Notes: generated from the letters alone by a model not told the origin. Shown: positions 1 to 8,524, counted from the first letter of the stretch. The stretch: 64,000 bases of DNA from Enhygromyxa salina (GCF_002994635.1 NZ_PVNL01000044.1:100692-164691), one strand, 5' to 3'. Translations and numbers: made by a program.

Positions 1-39
1 GTTCGCTGCACGCATACCAGTGCCCGGGCGCCAACCTTG

Positions 40-106
40 ACGCAGGGCCGCACAGTCCTGTGGTCCAGGCCGTCGTCCTCGGGCACGTCTGGCCGCCCTA
101 GCAGTC
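40..106 (-). pseudogene. Relic of the 3' end of a Cys-rich lipoprotein gene
   Basis: Read on the minus strand, this stretch gives DC*GGQTCPRTTAWTTGLCG. It matches the C-terminus of the intact lipoprotein at 8537-9466 (DCAGGQTCPTGMACAAGLCG), except that the Ala codon has become TAG and several residues have drifted. The DNA is also alike: the block with GTCTGGCCGCCC at about 88-99 recurs at 8587-8598. I read it as a decayed fragment of a paralogue. The rest of the gene is either degraded or lies before the window start. Confidence 0.5.
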
Positions 107-190
107 GAGATGGCCCGCTCACCCCCCGGCCTGGCCCGTCCACCAACGCGCGGGTTCGTCTATACTCGACGCTCCAGACGGAGACCAGAC

Positions 191-1099
191 ATGGCAATGA
201 CTTACCTACGACGGCCCGCTCCCGACAACTCCTCGCGGTCGCTCTCCGCTCGTTCGCGAAAAGCGCCCGCCGGTCCAACGGCTGCGCCGCCGCCACCGAC
301 GACGGGCCCGACTTTGTGCTCGAGCACGACGGATGTCACCGAACTTGGCTTTCATGTCGGGCGCTTCGAAGTCAAGACCACGGGCGCGCTCGGGTTTCCA
401 AACATGGTCAACCCGACCCTCGAGAATCCCAACGCGGTCGTCACCGCGGACGTATGTGCCAGGCCGAAGACGCCCGCAGGACAAACAGGACTCGCCGACT
501 GGACCGTCGGGATCAGTCGCTCGATCTACGAGGACTACTCGCTGTACTCATTCGACAAGAGTGAGGTCAGCAAGCGCTTTTCCGAGGCGGCGCCCGATGG
601 CGCCATCGACGTTCGCCCAGGAATGCATGGGCTGCCGTTCGATACGGGGATCGGGCGGCACGGAGGGGCAATCTCGGCCTCGCTTCTCGACCGCAAGCCG
701 AGTCGCTTGGAGGTCGTCGACTCCCCCAACATGGAAGTTCCGCTGACGCATGACATCTGCGAAGTGGACAACAGGATCAAAGCCGTCAGCCGGAGGATGG
801 ATTTCTCGGTTTTCCTGATGGCCCGAAACGATCTGAGTCAGGAGGTCCACACGCTCCGTCACATCTCGTACCAGCAAATCTCACAAGTGCGCTTCAGCGA
901 CCTCGGAGGGCGAAAGAAGGCTGATCTCGGCGACGACCAACACATCGTCGAGGGGCGGGTGGCGAAGACCTACGCCCACGGACGCGTCCTGGTAGGGGCC
1001 CAGGGAACAGGCGAAGGCCCACGCCCACCCGTCCTCGGGGGCTCGTTCGCCAACGATATTGAGGAACCGCAGATTATCCGCGAAAAGTTAGGATGCTGA
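191..1099 (+). CDS. Hypothetical protein, 302 aa
   Basis: I do not recognise a family. The ATG at 191 is preferred over the longer reading from 110 because GGAGA (180-184) sits six bases before it and the upstream codons overlap the relic. The first ~45 residues are basic and Pro/Ser/Ala-rich, and no clear signal peptide or membrane segment is visible. The remainder is a mixed, soluble-looking protein with few Cys. Its stop overlaps the start of the next gene by 7 bases, so the two are probably translationally coupled. It uses slightly less G/C at third positions than its neighbours, which may mean it was acquired. Confidence 0.6.
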   Translation: MAMTYLRRPAPDNSSRSLSARSRKAPAGPTAAPPPPTTGPTLCSSTTDVTELGFHVGRFEVKTTGALGFPNMVNPTLENPNAVVTADVCARPKTPAGQTGLADWTVGISRSIYEDYSLYSFDKSEVSKRFSEAAPDGAIDVRPGMHGLPFDTGIGRHGGAISASLLDRKPSRLEVVDSPNMEVPLTHDICEVDNRIKAVSRRMDFSVFLMARNDLSQEVHTLRHISYQQISQVRFSDLGGRKKADLGDDQHIVEGRVAKTYAHGRVLVGAQGTGEGPRPPVLGGSFANDIEEPQIIREKLGC

Positions 1100-2076
1100 G
1101 GACGCTCGCACGCTCGACCGCGCTCGCTGCCGCCACCGCAGCCGCGTGCGTGGCCGCGCCTCAGCCCACGCCCACGGCTGCCGCGGACCCACTCGATCAC
1201 GGCCCCGAGGTCGTCCACTGCACGCGCCAGCAAGGCCCGGCGCGGCCGCTCTACCCGGCCGAGGTGTTCGCCCCCTTCTGCCGCGGCGACAGCATCGACC
1301 TGCGCCAGCAGACCCTCGCCAGCGCGACGCGGCGGCTCGACGACGAGCCTGACCCGGCCCTGCGCGGCGCGCTGCTGACCGCGATCGCAGACGACCACCT
1401 GGCACTGTTCGAAGACGGCGTCAGTCGGCTGTGTGCGCGCGAGCGTGAAGCCAGGCCGATCCCGGGTCCCGATCGCCCCGAGATCCTCGCTCACCTGCGC
1501 GCAGCCATGGCCGCCAGCGCCCAAGGGCTCGCGCTCGCGGGAGCAGAACCGGAAGCGGTCGAGCGCCAGTGGACCCGCGACCTGCCGTGCCTGCACACGA
1601 TCGCCGCCAGCCGCCTCGGCGAGCTCGAGGACGCGGGCGCGAGCGCGGCGATGCTCGACACCCAGGCCGAGTGCACGGGCTCGGCCCTCGTCGAGTACGG
1701 GCACGCGCTGGAGCTCGCGGGCGCACACGACCAGGCCCGGGCCACGTTCGAGCGCGCCCAGGCGATCGCCGCAGCCAAGCCCGCGTTGGAGATCAGCTGC
1801 CCCGTCGCCGGCCCCGAGCGCGCCTGGGCCGAGATCGATCATTGCCCGCGCCCCGAGCTATTGAGGCAATGGTGCGCATGGACGGCCTATCTGCGCTACC
1901 GATTGCTGTGGTCCGCCCACTACGGTGGCACGCTCGACGCGGCGCAGACCGCCGCCGCGCTGGGTGAACTAGCGACCGAGCTGCGCCAGGCAGCGCCGCT
2001 CGGCAGCGAGACCCTGCTCGCGGCGATCGAAGCGGATCGACAGCAGTTGGCGGACGGCCATGATCCTGCGAGGTAG
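1093..2076 (+). CDS. Exported, probably lipid-anchored helical protein of unknown function
   Basis: A 327-aa protein with an N-terminal Ala-rich hydrophobic segment (about residues 5-20) ending in A-A-A-C, a weak lipobox. The mature part is Ala/Leu/Glu-rich and looks all-helical. It contains paired Cys (for example around C-A-R-E-R-E and L-P-C-L-H) and a stretch near residues 205-235 resembling a single TPR-like hairpin. It starts inside the last codons of the preceding gene, so the two probably form a unit. Third-position GC is strong in this frame; the long open frame on the other strand is its shadow. No function can be assigned. Confidence 0.6.
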   Translation: MLRTLARSTALAAATAAACVAAPQPTPTAAADPLDHGPEVVHCTRQQGPARPLYPAEVFAPFCRGDSIDLRQQTLASATRRLDDEPDPALRGALLTAIADDHLALFEDGVSRLCAREREARPIPGPDRPEILAHLRAAMAASAQGLALAGAEPEAVERQWTRDLPCLHTIAASRLGELEDAGASAAMLDTQAECTGSALVEYGHALELAGAHDQARATFERAQAIAAAKPALEISCPVAGPERAWAEIDHCPRPELLRQWCAWTAYLRYRLLWSAHYGGTLDAAQTAAALGELATELRQAAPLGSETLLAAIEADRQQLADGHDPAR

Positions 2077-2365
2077 CGCGCCAGAGCCGTGTAGATGACT
2101 CGGACGACCTCAGCCGAGGCGGCCGAGGGTCCGTGCCAGAGCTGCACCAACCCTCAGCTCGCTCGGCCGATGGCGGTCAGCGGGCAGTACGGCTGCGGCC
2201 GGATGATGTACAGCACCTTCGAGACCTCGAGCACAATGGGCTGAGCCCTCAGGAGTTGGTGTTGGTTTATATGATCCTGGAGATCACCACTTGCTTCGAT
2301 GGCACGCCCCCGCCTCCGCCCGCGAACTGAGCGGAGCCACCTGAGGAAGACCGTCGGGCTGGCCT
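2077..2365. other. Intergenic region with weak short ORFs
   Basis: About 290 bases between two gene ends. An open frame at 2133-2330 (+, GTG start) would give a 65-aa peptide ending in poly-Pro. Another at 2095-2244 (+, ATG) would give 49 aa with CQSC. Neither has a convincing ribosome binding site, and the two overlap in different frames, so this may be a decayed gene. No terminator hairpin with a T-run was seen. Confidence 0.3.
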
Positions 2366-3586
2366 TCATACGTCGCCGAGCCGGACCACTCGGGCCGCCT
2401 GGATCGGCGGGCGCCCGCACAAATGCTCGAGCATGCGACTGCTGGTCATGCGTGCGCCCGCGATGTTGCGCGCTGCGGGTCCGAGCTCGAGCTCGGCCAG
2501 GGCGCCGCTGACGTGAATTCGTGGGTGCCAGCGCAGCGCTCGATCCACGACGGGATAGCCACACTCGGCGCAGGGCAGGCCGAGCTCGGCGATGACCGAG
2601 TCGAGCCAGGGGCCGGGTCGGCCGCGGGCGAAGCCGGTCGCAAGGACCACGCGATCGGCGTGAAGGAGCGGCCCAGCTTGCGGCCACAGCTCGACGCCTC
2701 CGCGGCGCTGGATCCGGGCGTCGACGATCGCGGTCTCGCGGATGACGATTCGGCCGCGACGCTCGGCCCGTCGTAGCTCACTCAGGAGTCGGCGAGGAGC
2801 GGTCCCGCGGTTGCGCGCGCCGTCGATCATCGCCCGCCGAGCCCCGAGGTCGGGCTCGCGGCGGAAGCCTTCGAGGTGTAGGGGCCCGAGCCAGCCGGGG
2901 TCGCTGTCGAACTGGGCCTCGCGCAGGGGCTTGCGGATCACCAAGGTGATCGGCTCGGCGCGCTCGCGGGCTTGGGCGAGGGCAAACTGCACGGCCGAGA
3001 TCCCGCCGCCGACGATCACGATCCGCTGGTCATCGGCGAGCGTCGAGTCGTCGAAGTCGTCGTCGAACAGGTGGGCGACGTGGAACCCCTCGCGGGCGAG
3101 CGCGGTCGCCCAGCTCGGCCGCTCGAGCTGATCGGAGCCGAGCGCGAGCACGACCCGATCGGTGGCGATCCGTTCGGTCTCGGTTACGACCTCGAGCCGG
3201 TCACCGGCGTCGACGAGATCGATCGCGAGTCCGCGGATGCACAGCTCGGACAGGCGCTGGGTCGTGACCAGAGCCTCGCAGTGATCGTTGAATAGCTGGG
3301 TCGACGGGCGGTTGTAGGGAGATCGGAAGTCGCGCTTGGGGTCGCAGCCGCGCTCCCGGGCGAAGCTGGCCAGGGAGAAGGCCGGCCCGTCGAGGTGATG
3401 AACCGAGGGCGAGCGCATGAACTTCATGCCGACGGTGGCCGTGCACCGATGCCAGCGCGCGAGCGGGGTCGGGTTCGGGTCGAGCAGCCGCAGGCGATCG
3501 CGCTCGACCCCGGCGCCGCCGAGCAAGGCGAGGGCGAGGTGCACTCCATGGACGCCGGCACCAACGATCAACCAGTCGAGGGACAT
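2366..3586 (-). CDS. FAD/NAD(P)-binding oxidoreductase under a Zur-type box
   Basis: A 406-aa two-Rossmann flavoprotein. The FAD-binding loop is at residues 7-17 (VGAGVHGVHLA) and the second nucleotide-binding loop is GGGISAVQFA around 195-205. An ATGFARG-like segment near 320 is typical of pyridine nucleotide-disulfide oxidoreductase and N-hydroxylating monooxygenase folds. The segment MRSPSVHHLD near residue 57 is characteristic of a family of uncharacterised FAD proteins. Substrate unknown. A perfect 11-3-11 palindrome matching the other two boxes of this region lies 16 bases before the ATG, so expression is probably metal-controlled. Together with the methyltransferase next door it might modify a small molecule under zinc limitation; this is inference. 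Confidence 0.75.
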   Translation of the reverse strand: MSLDWLIVGAGVHGVHLALALLGGAGVERDRLRLLDPNPTPLARWHRCTATVGMKFMRSPSVHHLDGPAFSLASFARERGCDPKRDFRSPYNRPSTQLFNDHCEALVTTQRLSELCIRGLAIDLVDAGDRLEVVTETERIATDRVVLALGSDQLERPSWATALAREGFHVAHLFDDDFDDSTLADDQRIVIVGGGISAVQFALAQARERAEPITLVIRKPLREAQFDSDPGWLGPLHLEGFRREPDLGARRAMIDGARNRGTAPRRLLSELRRAERRGRIVIRETAIVDARIQRRGGVELWPQAGPLLHADRVVLATGFARGRPGPWLDSVIAELGLPCAECGYPVVDRALRWHPRIHVSGALAELELGPAARNIAGARMTSSRMLEHLCGRPPIQAARVVRLGDV

Positions 3587-3601
3587 CGCCCCGGGTTAGC
3601 T

Positions 3602-3626
3602 CATCTTGCAATCAAATTGCAAGATG
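3602..3626. promoter_or_regulatory. Zur-like operator, perfect 11-3-11 palindrome
   Basis: Arms CATCTTGCAAT and ATTGCAAGATG are exact reverse complements around a CAA centre. The core TTGCAAT-N3-ATTGCAA recurs upstream of the methyltransferase and of the His-rich lipoprotein. It lies just upstream of the FAD oxidoreductase (minus strand). The Fur-family regulator gene is 1.1 kb away and is the obvious candidate to bind it. Confidence 0.75.
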
Positions 3627-3639
3627 TTCGGGCCATCGA

Positions 3640-3751
3640 ATAGCGCGGCAGCTTGGTCGTCGCCGCGAGCAGCCCGAGCTGGACCGACGAGGACCGGCGC
3701 TGCGTCACGATCGTCGACGAGCTGCCGTGAGAGCCCGCAGCGCTGCTGCGC
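3640..3751. other. Short intergenic stretch, possible coding relic
   Basis: The plus-strand frame ending in TGA at about 3730 reads SWTDEDRRCVTIVDELP, with strong third-position GC but no start of its own. It may be the remnant of a gene end. Nothing else is recognisable. Confidence 0.2.
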
Positions 3752-4606
3752 TCAGCCGAGCCGGCCGAGGCCCAACCACGCGGGCATGGCGACGGACTGC
3801 GGCCCGCTCCCGAGGTCACCCTCGAGCCGAGTACGGATGCGCGTGAGCAGGTCGGTGTAGCGAGTTGGCTCGAGCTGCTCGCGGGCGATCTCGAGGGCGA
3901 CGTGCGAGCGGGTCAGGCCGTCCCAGAGCGCGTCGAACGAGGGGCTCTCGAGCACGTGGACGATCGGGTGGATCTCGACGTCGAAGCCGGCGGCCTCCAT
4001 CTCGGCCTTGAACACGACCGGGTCGCCGAGCGGCGGCCCGCTGCTCGGGCGGCTCACGGACGACTCCGCGGCCAGCTCGGCGGCCAGCTCGGCGTTGATC
4101 ACCGCGAAGGCGTGAATCTGGTCCTGCGGCTGCCAGCTCGCGACGACTGCGCGCCCTCCTGGTCGCAGGACCCGGGCGAGCTCGGCGAAGCCCTTGGCGC
4201 GATCGGGGAACATGAACAGCCCGAACATCGAGAAGGCTGCGTCGAAGCTGTCGCTGGCGTAGGGCAGGGCCTGACCGTCGCCTTGCCGCAAGCTGAGCCG
4301 AGCCCGCTGCTGCTCGTCGGTGCGCTTGTACAGAGCCTCGAGCATGCCGGCCGAGAAGTCGAGGGCGTTGACCTTTTGGGCGACGCGGGCGGCCTCGAGG
4401 GCGAGGGTCCCCGGGCCGGTGGCGACGTCGAGGACCTCGTCGTGCTCGTTGATCCCGGCCAGCTGCAGCGCGTCGACGGCGTAGCTGCGCAGGTGCGTGG
4501 CGATGTAGCTCGCGTAGCCGTCGGAGACGCGATCCCAGGCGGCAGGGTTGTGAATGTCGACGAGATCGAGGCCCGGGGATTCGGTGAGTGCGCTGGGGCT
4601 GGCCAT
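3752..4606 (-). CDS. Class I SAM-dependent methyltransferase (UbiE/MenG-like fold)
   Basis: A 284-aa soluble methyltransferase. Motif I is VLDVATGPGTLALEAA (about residues 58-73), the acidic motif II is ALDFSAGM, followed by GDGQALPYASDSFDAAF and LRPGGRAVVASW, all standard for this fold. Substrate unknown. The start follows a Zur-like box at 4639-4655. The TTGCAA of that box doubles as a possible -35 (4639-4644), 17 bases before TAGACT (minus strand, 4621-4616), so a bound repressor would block the promoter directly. It lies between the FAD oxidoreductase and the Fur-family regulator, all on the same strand but each with room for its own promoter. A role in a zinc-limitation response is inferred from context only. 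Confidence 0.8.
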   Translation of the reverse strand: MASPSALTESPGLDLVDIHNPAAWDRVSDGYASYIATHLRSYAVDALQLAGINEHDEVLDVATGPGTLALEAARVAQKVNALDFSAGMLEALYKRTDEQQRARLSLRQGDGQALPYASDSFDAAFSMFGLFMFPDRAKGFAELARVLRPGGRAVVASWQPQDQIHAFAVINAELAAELAAESSVSRPSSGPPLGDPVVFKAEMEAAGFDVEIHPIVHVLESPSFDALWDGLTRSHVALEIAREQLEPTRYTDLLTRIRTRLEGDLGSGPQSVAMPAWLGLGRLG

Positions 4607-4638
4607 GTCCGGAGCAGTCTAGAGCGCCGCCCCTACAC

Positions 4639-4655
4639 TTGCAATCGAATTGCAC
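4639..4655. promoter_or_regulatory. Zur-like operator overlapping a -35
   Basis: TTGCAAT-CGA-ATTGCAC, with a perfect 6-3-6 core. On the minus strand TTGCAA at 4639-4644 lies 17 bases from TAGACT (4616-4621), giving a plausible promoter for the methyltransferase with a start point only a few bases before its ATG. Confidence 0.7.
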
Positions 4656-4709
4656 TTACCAGATCGCCGCGCGGGGCCACCCAGACCCCCCTGAATCGGC
4701 AGGTGCGGA

Positions 4710-5189
4710 TCAGCCACAGGCGGTGTCGGCCGCGTCCGCGCAGTCGTCACACAGGCCCTTGATCTGCACCTCGGTGTCGAGGTTGCGGACCGAGCGAGGG
4801 ACTCGCTGGCCCGGGGCCGCGCGTAGCTCGAGGGTCGGCATGCACTCGACGGTCCCGCACTCGCTACACAAAAAGTGCGGGTGCTCGTGGCCTTTGCTGG
4901 TGCTCGAGCGCTTGACCGCGAACCGCCAGACGTGATCGCCGAGGTCCGTGCGGACCGCGAGGTCGGCCTCGGTCAGGGCAGTGAGGTTGCGAAACACGGT
5001 GGCCGGATCGCCGGCCGAGCCCGCGAGCTGCTCGACGATCTCCGCGTGCGACATCGGCCCCGTCGCGCTCAGGAGCGCGTCCATCACGGCCAGGCGCGCG
5101 CCGGTGATGCGCAAGCCGGCCTCGCGCAGCTGCTCGCGGACGCGCTGCTCGTGCTCGGCTCGGCGGGACTGGCTCGAACGGCGGGGCAT
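4710..5189 (-). CDS. zur: Fur-family metalloregulator, probably Zur
   Basis: A 159-aa cytoplasmic transcription repressor of the Fur family. It has an N-terminal winged helix (LRITGARLAVMDALLS, then HAEIVEQL, then PATVFRNLTALTEADL), a His-rich linker HEHPHFLCSECG, and a second Cys cluster LCDDCADAADTAC for the structural zinc. The ATG at 5189 is chosen over the longer frame because the family begins shortly before the first helix and the extra 42 residues are unlike it. Zinc is favoured over iron because the flanking genes encode a poly-His lipoprotein and a ZnuD-like receptor. It probably binds the three TGCAAT-N3-ATTGCA boxes. The nearest box is 120 bases from its start, so autoregulation is possible but not shown. 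Confidence 0.85.
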   Translation of the reverse strand: MPRRSSQSRRAEHEQRVREQLREAGLRITGARLAVMDALLSATGPMSHAEIVEQLAGSAGDPATVFRNLTALTEADLAVRTDLGDHVWRFAVKRSSTSKGHEHPHFLCSECGTVECMPTLELRAAPGQRVPRSVRNLDTEVQIKGLCDDCADAADTACG

Positions 5190-5272
5190 CTGCGCCTGAC
5201 AATAGCAAAAGCGCGGCTGGCCCGACACGTCGGGCCCAGGACCACGAGCCAGGCGCCGTCTCCAGGTGCCGC

Positions 5273-5302
5273 TTGACATGCTCGATTCGTCGCAACTATG
5301 TT
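5273..5302 (+). promoter_or_regulatory. Sigma-70-like promoter of the zinc-uptake genes
   Basis: A consensus TTGACA (5273-5278) and TATGTT (5297-5302) are separated by 18 bases. The expected start of transcription, about 5308-5310, coincides with the first bases of the operator and with the ATG at 5310, so the mRNA may be leaderless. Confidence 0.65.
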
Positions 5303-5309
5303 CCGCCAT

Positions 5310-5326
5310 ATGCAATCAAATTGCAA
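5310..5326. promoter_or_regulatory. Zur-like operator over the transcription and translation start
   Basis: ATGCAATCAAATTGCAA has a 6-3-6 palindromic core identical to the 3602 site. It covers the predicted +1 and encodes the first residues (M-Q-S-N-C-K) of the lipoprotein that follows. Confidence 0.75.
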
Positions 5327-5984
5327 GAAATTCAGCCTCGCTGGCGCGCTTCTCTCGTTGGTCGTCGGGCTGTCGGCCTGCGCCGGGGACGACCACGACG
5401 ACCACGACGACCACGACGACCACGACGACCACGGTCACGACGAGAACGAGGTCATCTCGCAGGTCGAGCTGAGCTTCACGCCCGACGGCGGCGGCGATGC
5501 CCTGGTGTTCTCGTTCGAGGATCCCGACGGCGACGGCGGGATGTCGGGCAGCGCCGAGCGCATCGAGCTGGCCGCGGGAACCAGCTACACGCTCTCGATC
5601 CGGTTCGTGAACGGGCTCGCTGACCCGGCCGAGGACATCACCGAAGAGGTCGCGGAAGAGGCCGAGGATCACTTCGTGTTCATCGTCGGCGACGTGTCCG
5701 GCCCCGCGTCGATGCCCGCGGCCGCGCTGCTCACCCACGCCTACGCGGACCTCGAGTCGGACTACGGCGACAACGCGGTCGGCGACGATCTGCCCGTCGG
5801 CCTCTCCAACACGATCACGGCGGACACGGCGGGCATGGGCGAGTTCCGGGTGCTCCTCCGCCACCTTCCGGACGTCAACGACGTGCCCCAAAAATCTGCC
5901 GATCTCCCGCAGATGCTCGCCGACGGCGAGAGCCTCCCGGGCAGCGTCGATGTCGACGTCACGTTCGAGCTCCTGGTCCAGTGA
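5310..5984 (+). CDS. His-rich lipoprotein, partner of a TonB-dependent zinc receptor
   Basis: A 224-aa lipoprotein. The n-region contains KK, the hydrophobic core is LAGALLSLVVG, and the lipobox is L-S-A-C (Cys at about residue 23). It is followed directly by five HDD repeats and HGHDENE, a clear zinc-binding tail. The remainder (SFTPDGGGDALVFSFEDPDG, then DITEEVAEEAEDHFVF, then LPVGL..T..T.D.G.G.FRVLLRHLP) matches, from memory, a family of small lipoproteins found beside TonB receptors in Bacteroidetes. The start at 5310 is preferred because the signal peptide needs the KK segment; 5298 is an alternative. The gene is cotranscribable with the receptor 47 bases downstream. It probably captures or delivers zinc at the outer membrane. 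Confidence 0.8.
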   Translation: MQSNCKKFSLAGALLSLVVGLSACAGDDHDDHDDHDDHDDHGHDENEVISQVELSFTPDGGGDALVFSFEDPDGDGGMSGSAERIELAAGTSYTLSIRFVNGLADPAEDITEEVAEEAEDHFVFIVGDVSGPASMPAAALLTHAYADLESDYGDNAVGDDLPVGLSNTITADTAGMGEFRVLLRHLPDVNDVPQKSADLPQMLADGESLPGSVDVDVTFELLVQ

Positions 5985-6031
5985 CCGCGGCCCATCGCTC
6001 GCGTTGACCTCTACCCCAATCGAGCCTGTCG

Positions 6032-8524
6032 TTGGTGTTCGTCCCTGTCCTCCTCGGCGCGCTGCTAGCTTCACCGCCGGTATCGCCAGCAGCGCCCGTG
6101 CCCGCCCCTGCCCAGAACTCTGAGGACGCGGGAGCGTGCACGCTCGTGTGGGAGGTCCTCGTCCTCGAGTCGGACACCGGCGAGGCGATCCCCAACGCGC
6201 AGCTGGCCCTGCGCGCGCCGGCCAACCCCAGCAGCCCGCGCCTACGCACCGAAGCCTTCCTACATACGAGGGCCGATGGGCGCGCGCGGGTGACTGGGCT
6301 GTGTCCGGGGCCGCTCCAGGTGACCGTGAGCAAGGCCGAGCACGACTCGCGCCGGGTCCACCTGGAGCTGTCGGCCGCGACGACCGAGAGCCTCGTCGAG
6401 CTCGACGCGCTCCACGGTCACCACGACGAGCGGGTGATCGTCGTCCACGACGACAGTGACCCGACGTTGGCGGCGAGCGAGTCGCTGTCGGGGGCCGAGC
6501 TCTCGCGGCGGCGCGGCGCGGGCCTGGCCGACGTGCTCACGGGCATCTCCGGGGTCTCGACCTTGCGCGGGACGGCCGGCGGGCTGGGCAAGCCGATCAT
6601 CCGCGGCCAGTTCGGGCGCCGCAACATGATCGTGTTCGACCAGATCCGCCACGAGGGCCAGGAGTGGGGGATCGACCACGCCCCCGAGGTCGATCCGCAG
6701 GCGGCCGATCGCGTCACGGTGATCAAGGGCGCGGGCACGACCCGGTTCGGTCCCGAGGCCGCCGGCGGAGTGGTCTTGCTCGAGCCGCGGCCGCTGCCGC
6801 GGACGCCGAGCCTCCGCGGAGAGGTCGGCGGGTTCGGCTACTCGAACCCGCTCGGGGGCGGCGGCTCGTTTCGCCTCGACTACGCGCCCAAGCGCGGCAA
6901 GGGCCTGGCGACCCGGGTCGAGGGCAACCTCGCCCGCCACCGCTCTGCGCTCACGCCCGACTACCCGCTCGACAACACGGGGTCGCTGACCTGGAACGTC
7001 GGCGCGCGGATCGGCTACATCAGCGAGTCCATCGATGTCGAGGTCGGCTATCACCTCATGCGCCAGCAGCTGGGCATCTGCACCTGCCTGCAGATCTCCA
7101 CGGCCGAAGAATTTCAGCGCAGCGTCGCGCTCGGCCAGCCGGTCGCCGTTGACGCGTATCGGGCCGACTTCGAGCTCGAGCGGCCGCGCCAGGAGATCTG
7201 GCATCACCTCGCCCTCGCCCGCACGCGGGTCGCCCTGGGCCACGCGGGCGAGCTGCACGCGACCTACTCGTACCAGTTCAACGATCGTCAGGAGTTTGCG
7301 ATCGTGCGCGAGAGCGTCGTCGGGCCCCAGCTCGACTTCGGCCTTGCGACCCACTCGCTCGACCTTCGCTACGAGCACGCCGCGGTCGACCTGCGCCGCT
7401 GGACGCTGGTCGGGGCGCTGGGGGCAGGGCTGACCCAGCAACGCAACGAGTTCGAGTCCACGGCCAGCTTGGTGCCCGACTACGAGCAGTGGGGCTGGAG
7501 CGTCTACGACATCGAGCGCTTCGTTCACGACCGTGTCGAGATCGAGTTTGGTGCCCGCTACGAAGGGCTGCATCGCAGCGCCGCGCTCGCGGAGCGCGAC
7601 TACCTCGGGCAGCAAGCCGGCGGCCGGATCGACGCCGAGGCGTGCGAGCCCACCGCGGACAACGGCGGCACCTGCAAGCACTTGTTCAACACCGCCTCGG
7701 CGACCTTCGGGGTGCTCGGGCGGCCGATCCGGCGCGCGCGAGACTTCACGATTCGCGGGCAGCTCAATTCCTCGGCCCGGATCCCGGCGATCGACGAGCA
7801 CTTCATGAACGGGGCCGCGCCTTCGTTTCCAATGCTCGGCCTCGGTGACTCGCGGCTCGGAGTCGAGCGAACCTGGGGCGGGGAGCTGTCCGTGCAGTAC
7901 GCTGGCGCGTGGTGGTTTGTCGAGGCCGCCGCGTTCTCGAGCTTCGTCGACGACTACATCTATTTCGTGGCCGAGCAGCAGGAGGGTCAGTGCGCGCCGC
8001 TGACCTGCACGACCCGCGGGCCGTTTCCGGTGTTCGTGTTCCAGCCGACCAACGCGCTGTTCAACGGTGGCGAGGTTCGCTTCGACCTCCAGGCCCCGCG
8101 GATCCCGTTTGCCTTGGCCGGCAGCGCGGCGTGGGTGCGAGGCCACGACCTCGAGGCCGCCGGACCGCTCGCGTTCATGCCCGCCGATCGCTACTCGCTG
8201 ACGGGCCGCTACCTGTTCCCCGACTCGCGCCTGACCACGCGCGCGTACCTCGAGCTCGGTGGGACCGTGGTGACCCGGCAGACCCGCTACCAGCCCGAGC
8301 TCGACTTTGCCCCGCCGCCGCCGGCCTATGTGTTGCTGGGCGCGGGTGCGGGGGTCGAGTTCTTGGGCGAGCGGGAGATCTATCGGTTGAGCGTGACCGG
8401 GACCAACCTGCTCAACATGCGCTACCGCGACTTCAACAGCCTGCTCCGGTATTTTGCGGATGAGCCGGGCTGGGGCCTGCAGCTGCGCTTCGCGGTCGAC
8501 TTCGACGTGGCGCTGGGCAGCTGA
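6032..8524 (+). CDS. TonB-dependent outer-membrane receptor, ZnuD-like
   Basis: An 830-aa outer-membrane receptor using a TTG (6032) or GTG (6035) start. After a signal peptide (about residues 1-28) comes a carboxypeptidase-regulatory-like domain (about 38-115), a plug domain (about 145-245) with the typical sequences LADVLTGISGVSTLRG, PIIRGQFGRRN and VTVIKGAGTTRFGPEA, and then a 22-strand barrel ending in an aromatic-rich C-terminus. The plug segment EGQEWGIDHAPEVDP resembles that of zinc receptors of the ZnuD type. The zinc assignment also rests on the upstream Zur-like box and His-rich lipoprotein. Uptake would be driven by TonB-ExbB-ExbD encoded elsewhere. Confidence 0.85.
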   Translation: MVFVPVLLGALLASPPVSPAAPVPAPAQNSEDAGACTLVWEVLVLESDTGEAIPNAQLALRAPANPSSPRLRTEAFLHTRADGRARVTGLCPGPLQVTVSKAEHDSRRVHLELSAATTESLVELDALHGHHDERVIVVHDDSDPTLAASESLSGAELSRRRGAGLADVLTGISGVSTLRGTAGGLGKPIIRGQFGRRNMIVFDQIRHEGQEWGIDHAPEVDPQAADRVTVIKGAGTTRFGPEAAGGVVLLEPRPLPRTPSLRGEVGGFGYSNPLGGGGSFRLDYAPKRGKGLATRVEGNLARHRSALTPDYPLDNTGSLTWNVGARIGYISESIDVEVGYHLMRQQLGICTCLQISTAEEFQRSVALGQPVAVDAYRADFELERPRQEIWHHLALARTRVALGHAGELHATYSYQFNDRQEFAIVRESVVGPQLDFGLATHSLDLRYEHAAVDLRRWTLVGALGAGLTQQRNEFESTASLVPDYEQWGWSVYDIERFVHDRVEIEFGARYEGLHRSAALAERDYLGQQAGGRIDAEACEPTADNGGTCKHLFNTASATFGVLGRPIRRARDFTIRGQLNSSARIPAIDEHFMNGAAPSFPMLGLGDSRLGVERTWGGELSVQYAGAWWFVEAAAFSSFVDDYIYFVAEQQEGQCAPLTCTTRGPFPVFVFQPTNALFNGGEVRFDLQAPRIPFALAGSAAWVRGHDLEAAGPLAFMPADRYSLTGRYLFPDSRLTTRAYLELGGTVVTRQTRYQPELDFAPPPPAYVLLGAGAGVEFLGEREIYRLSVTGTNLLNMRYRDFNSLLRYFADEPGWGLQLRFAVDFDVALGS

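Noticed and set aside
970..1842. 290-aa open frame on the minus strand
   Set aside because: Opposite a coupled plus-strand gene with a signal peptide and better codon usage.
6260..8146. 628-aa open frame on the minus strand
   Set aside because: Shadow of the TonB receptor. It has no recognisable domain and is rich in Arg, Glu and Val as expected for an antisense frame.
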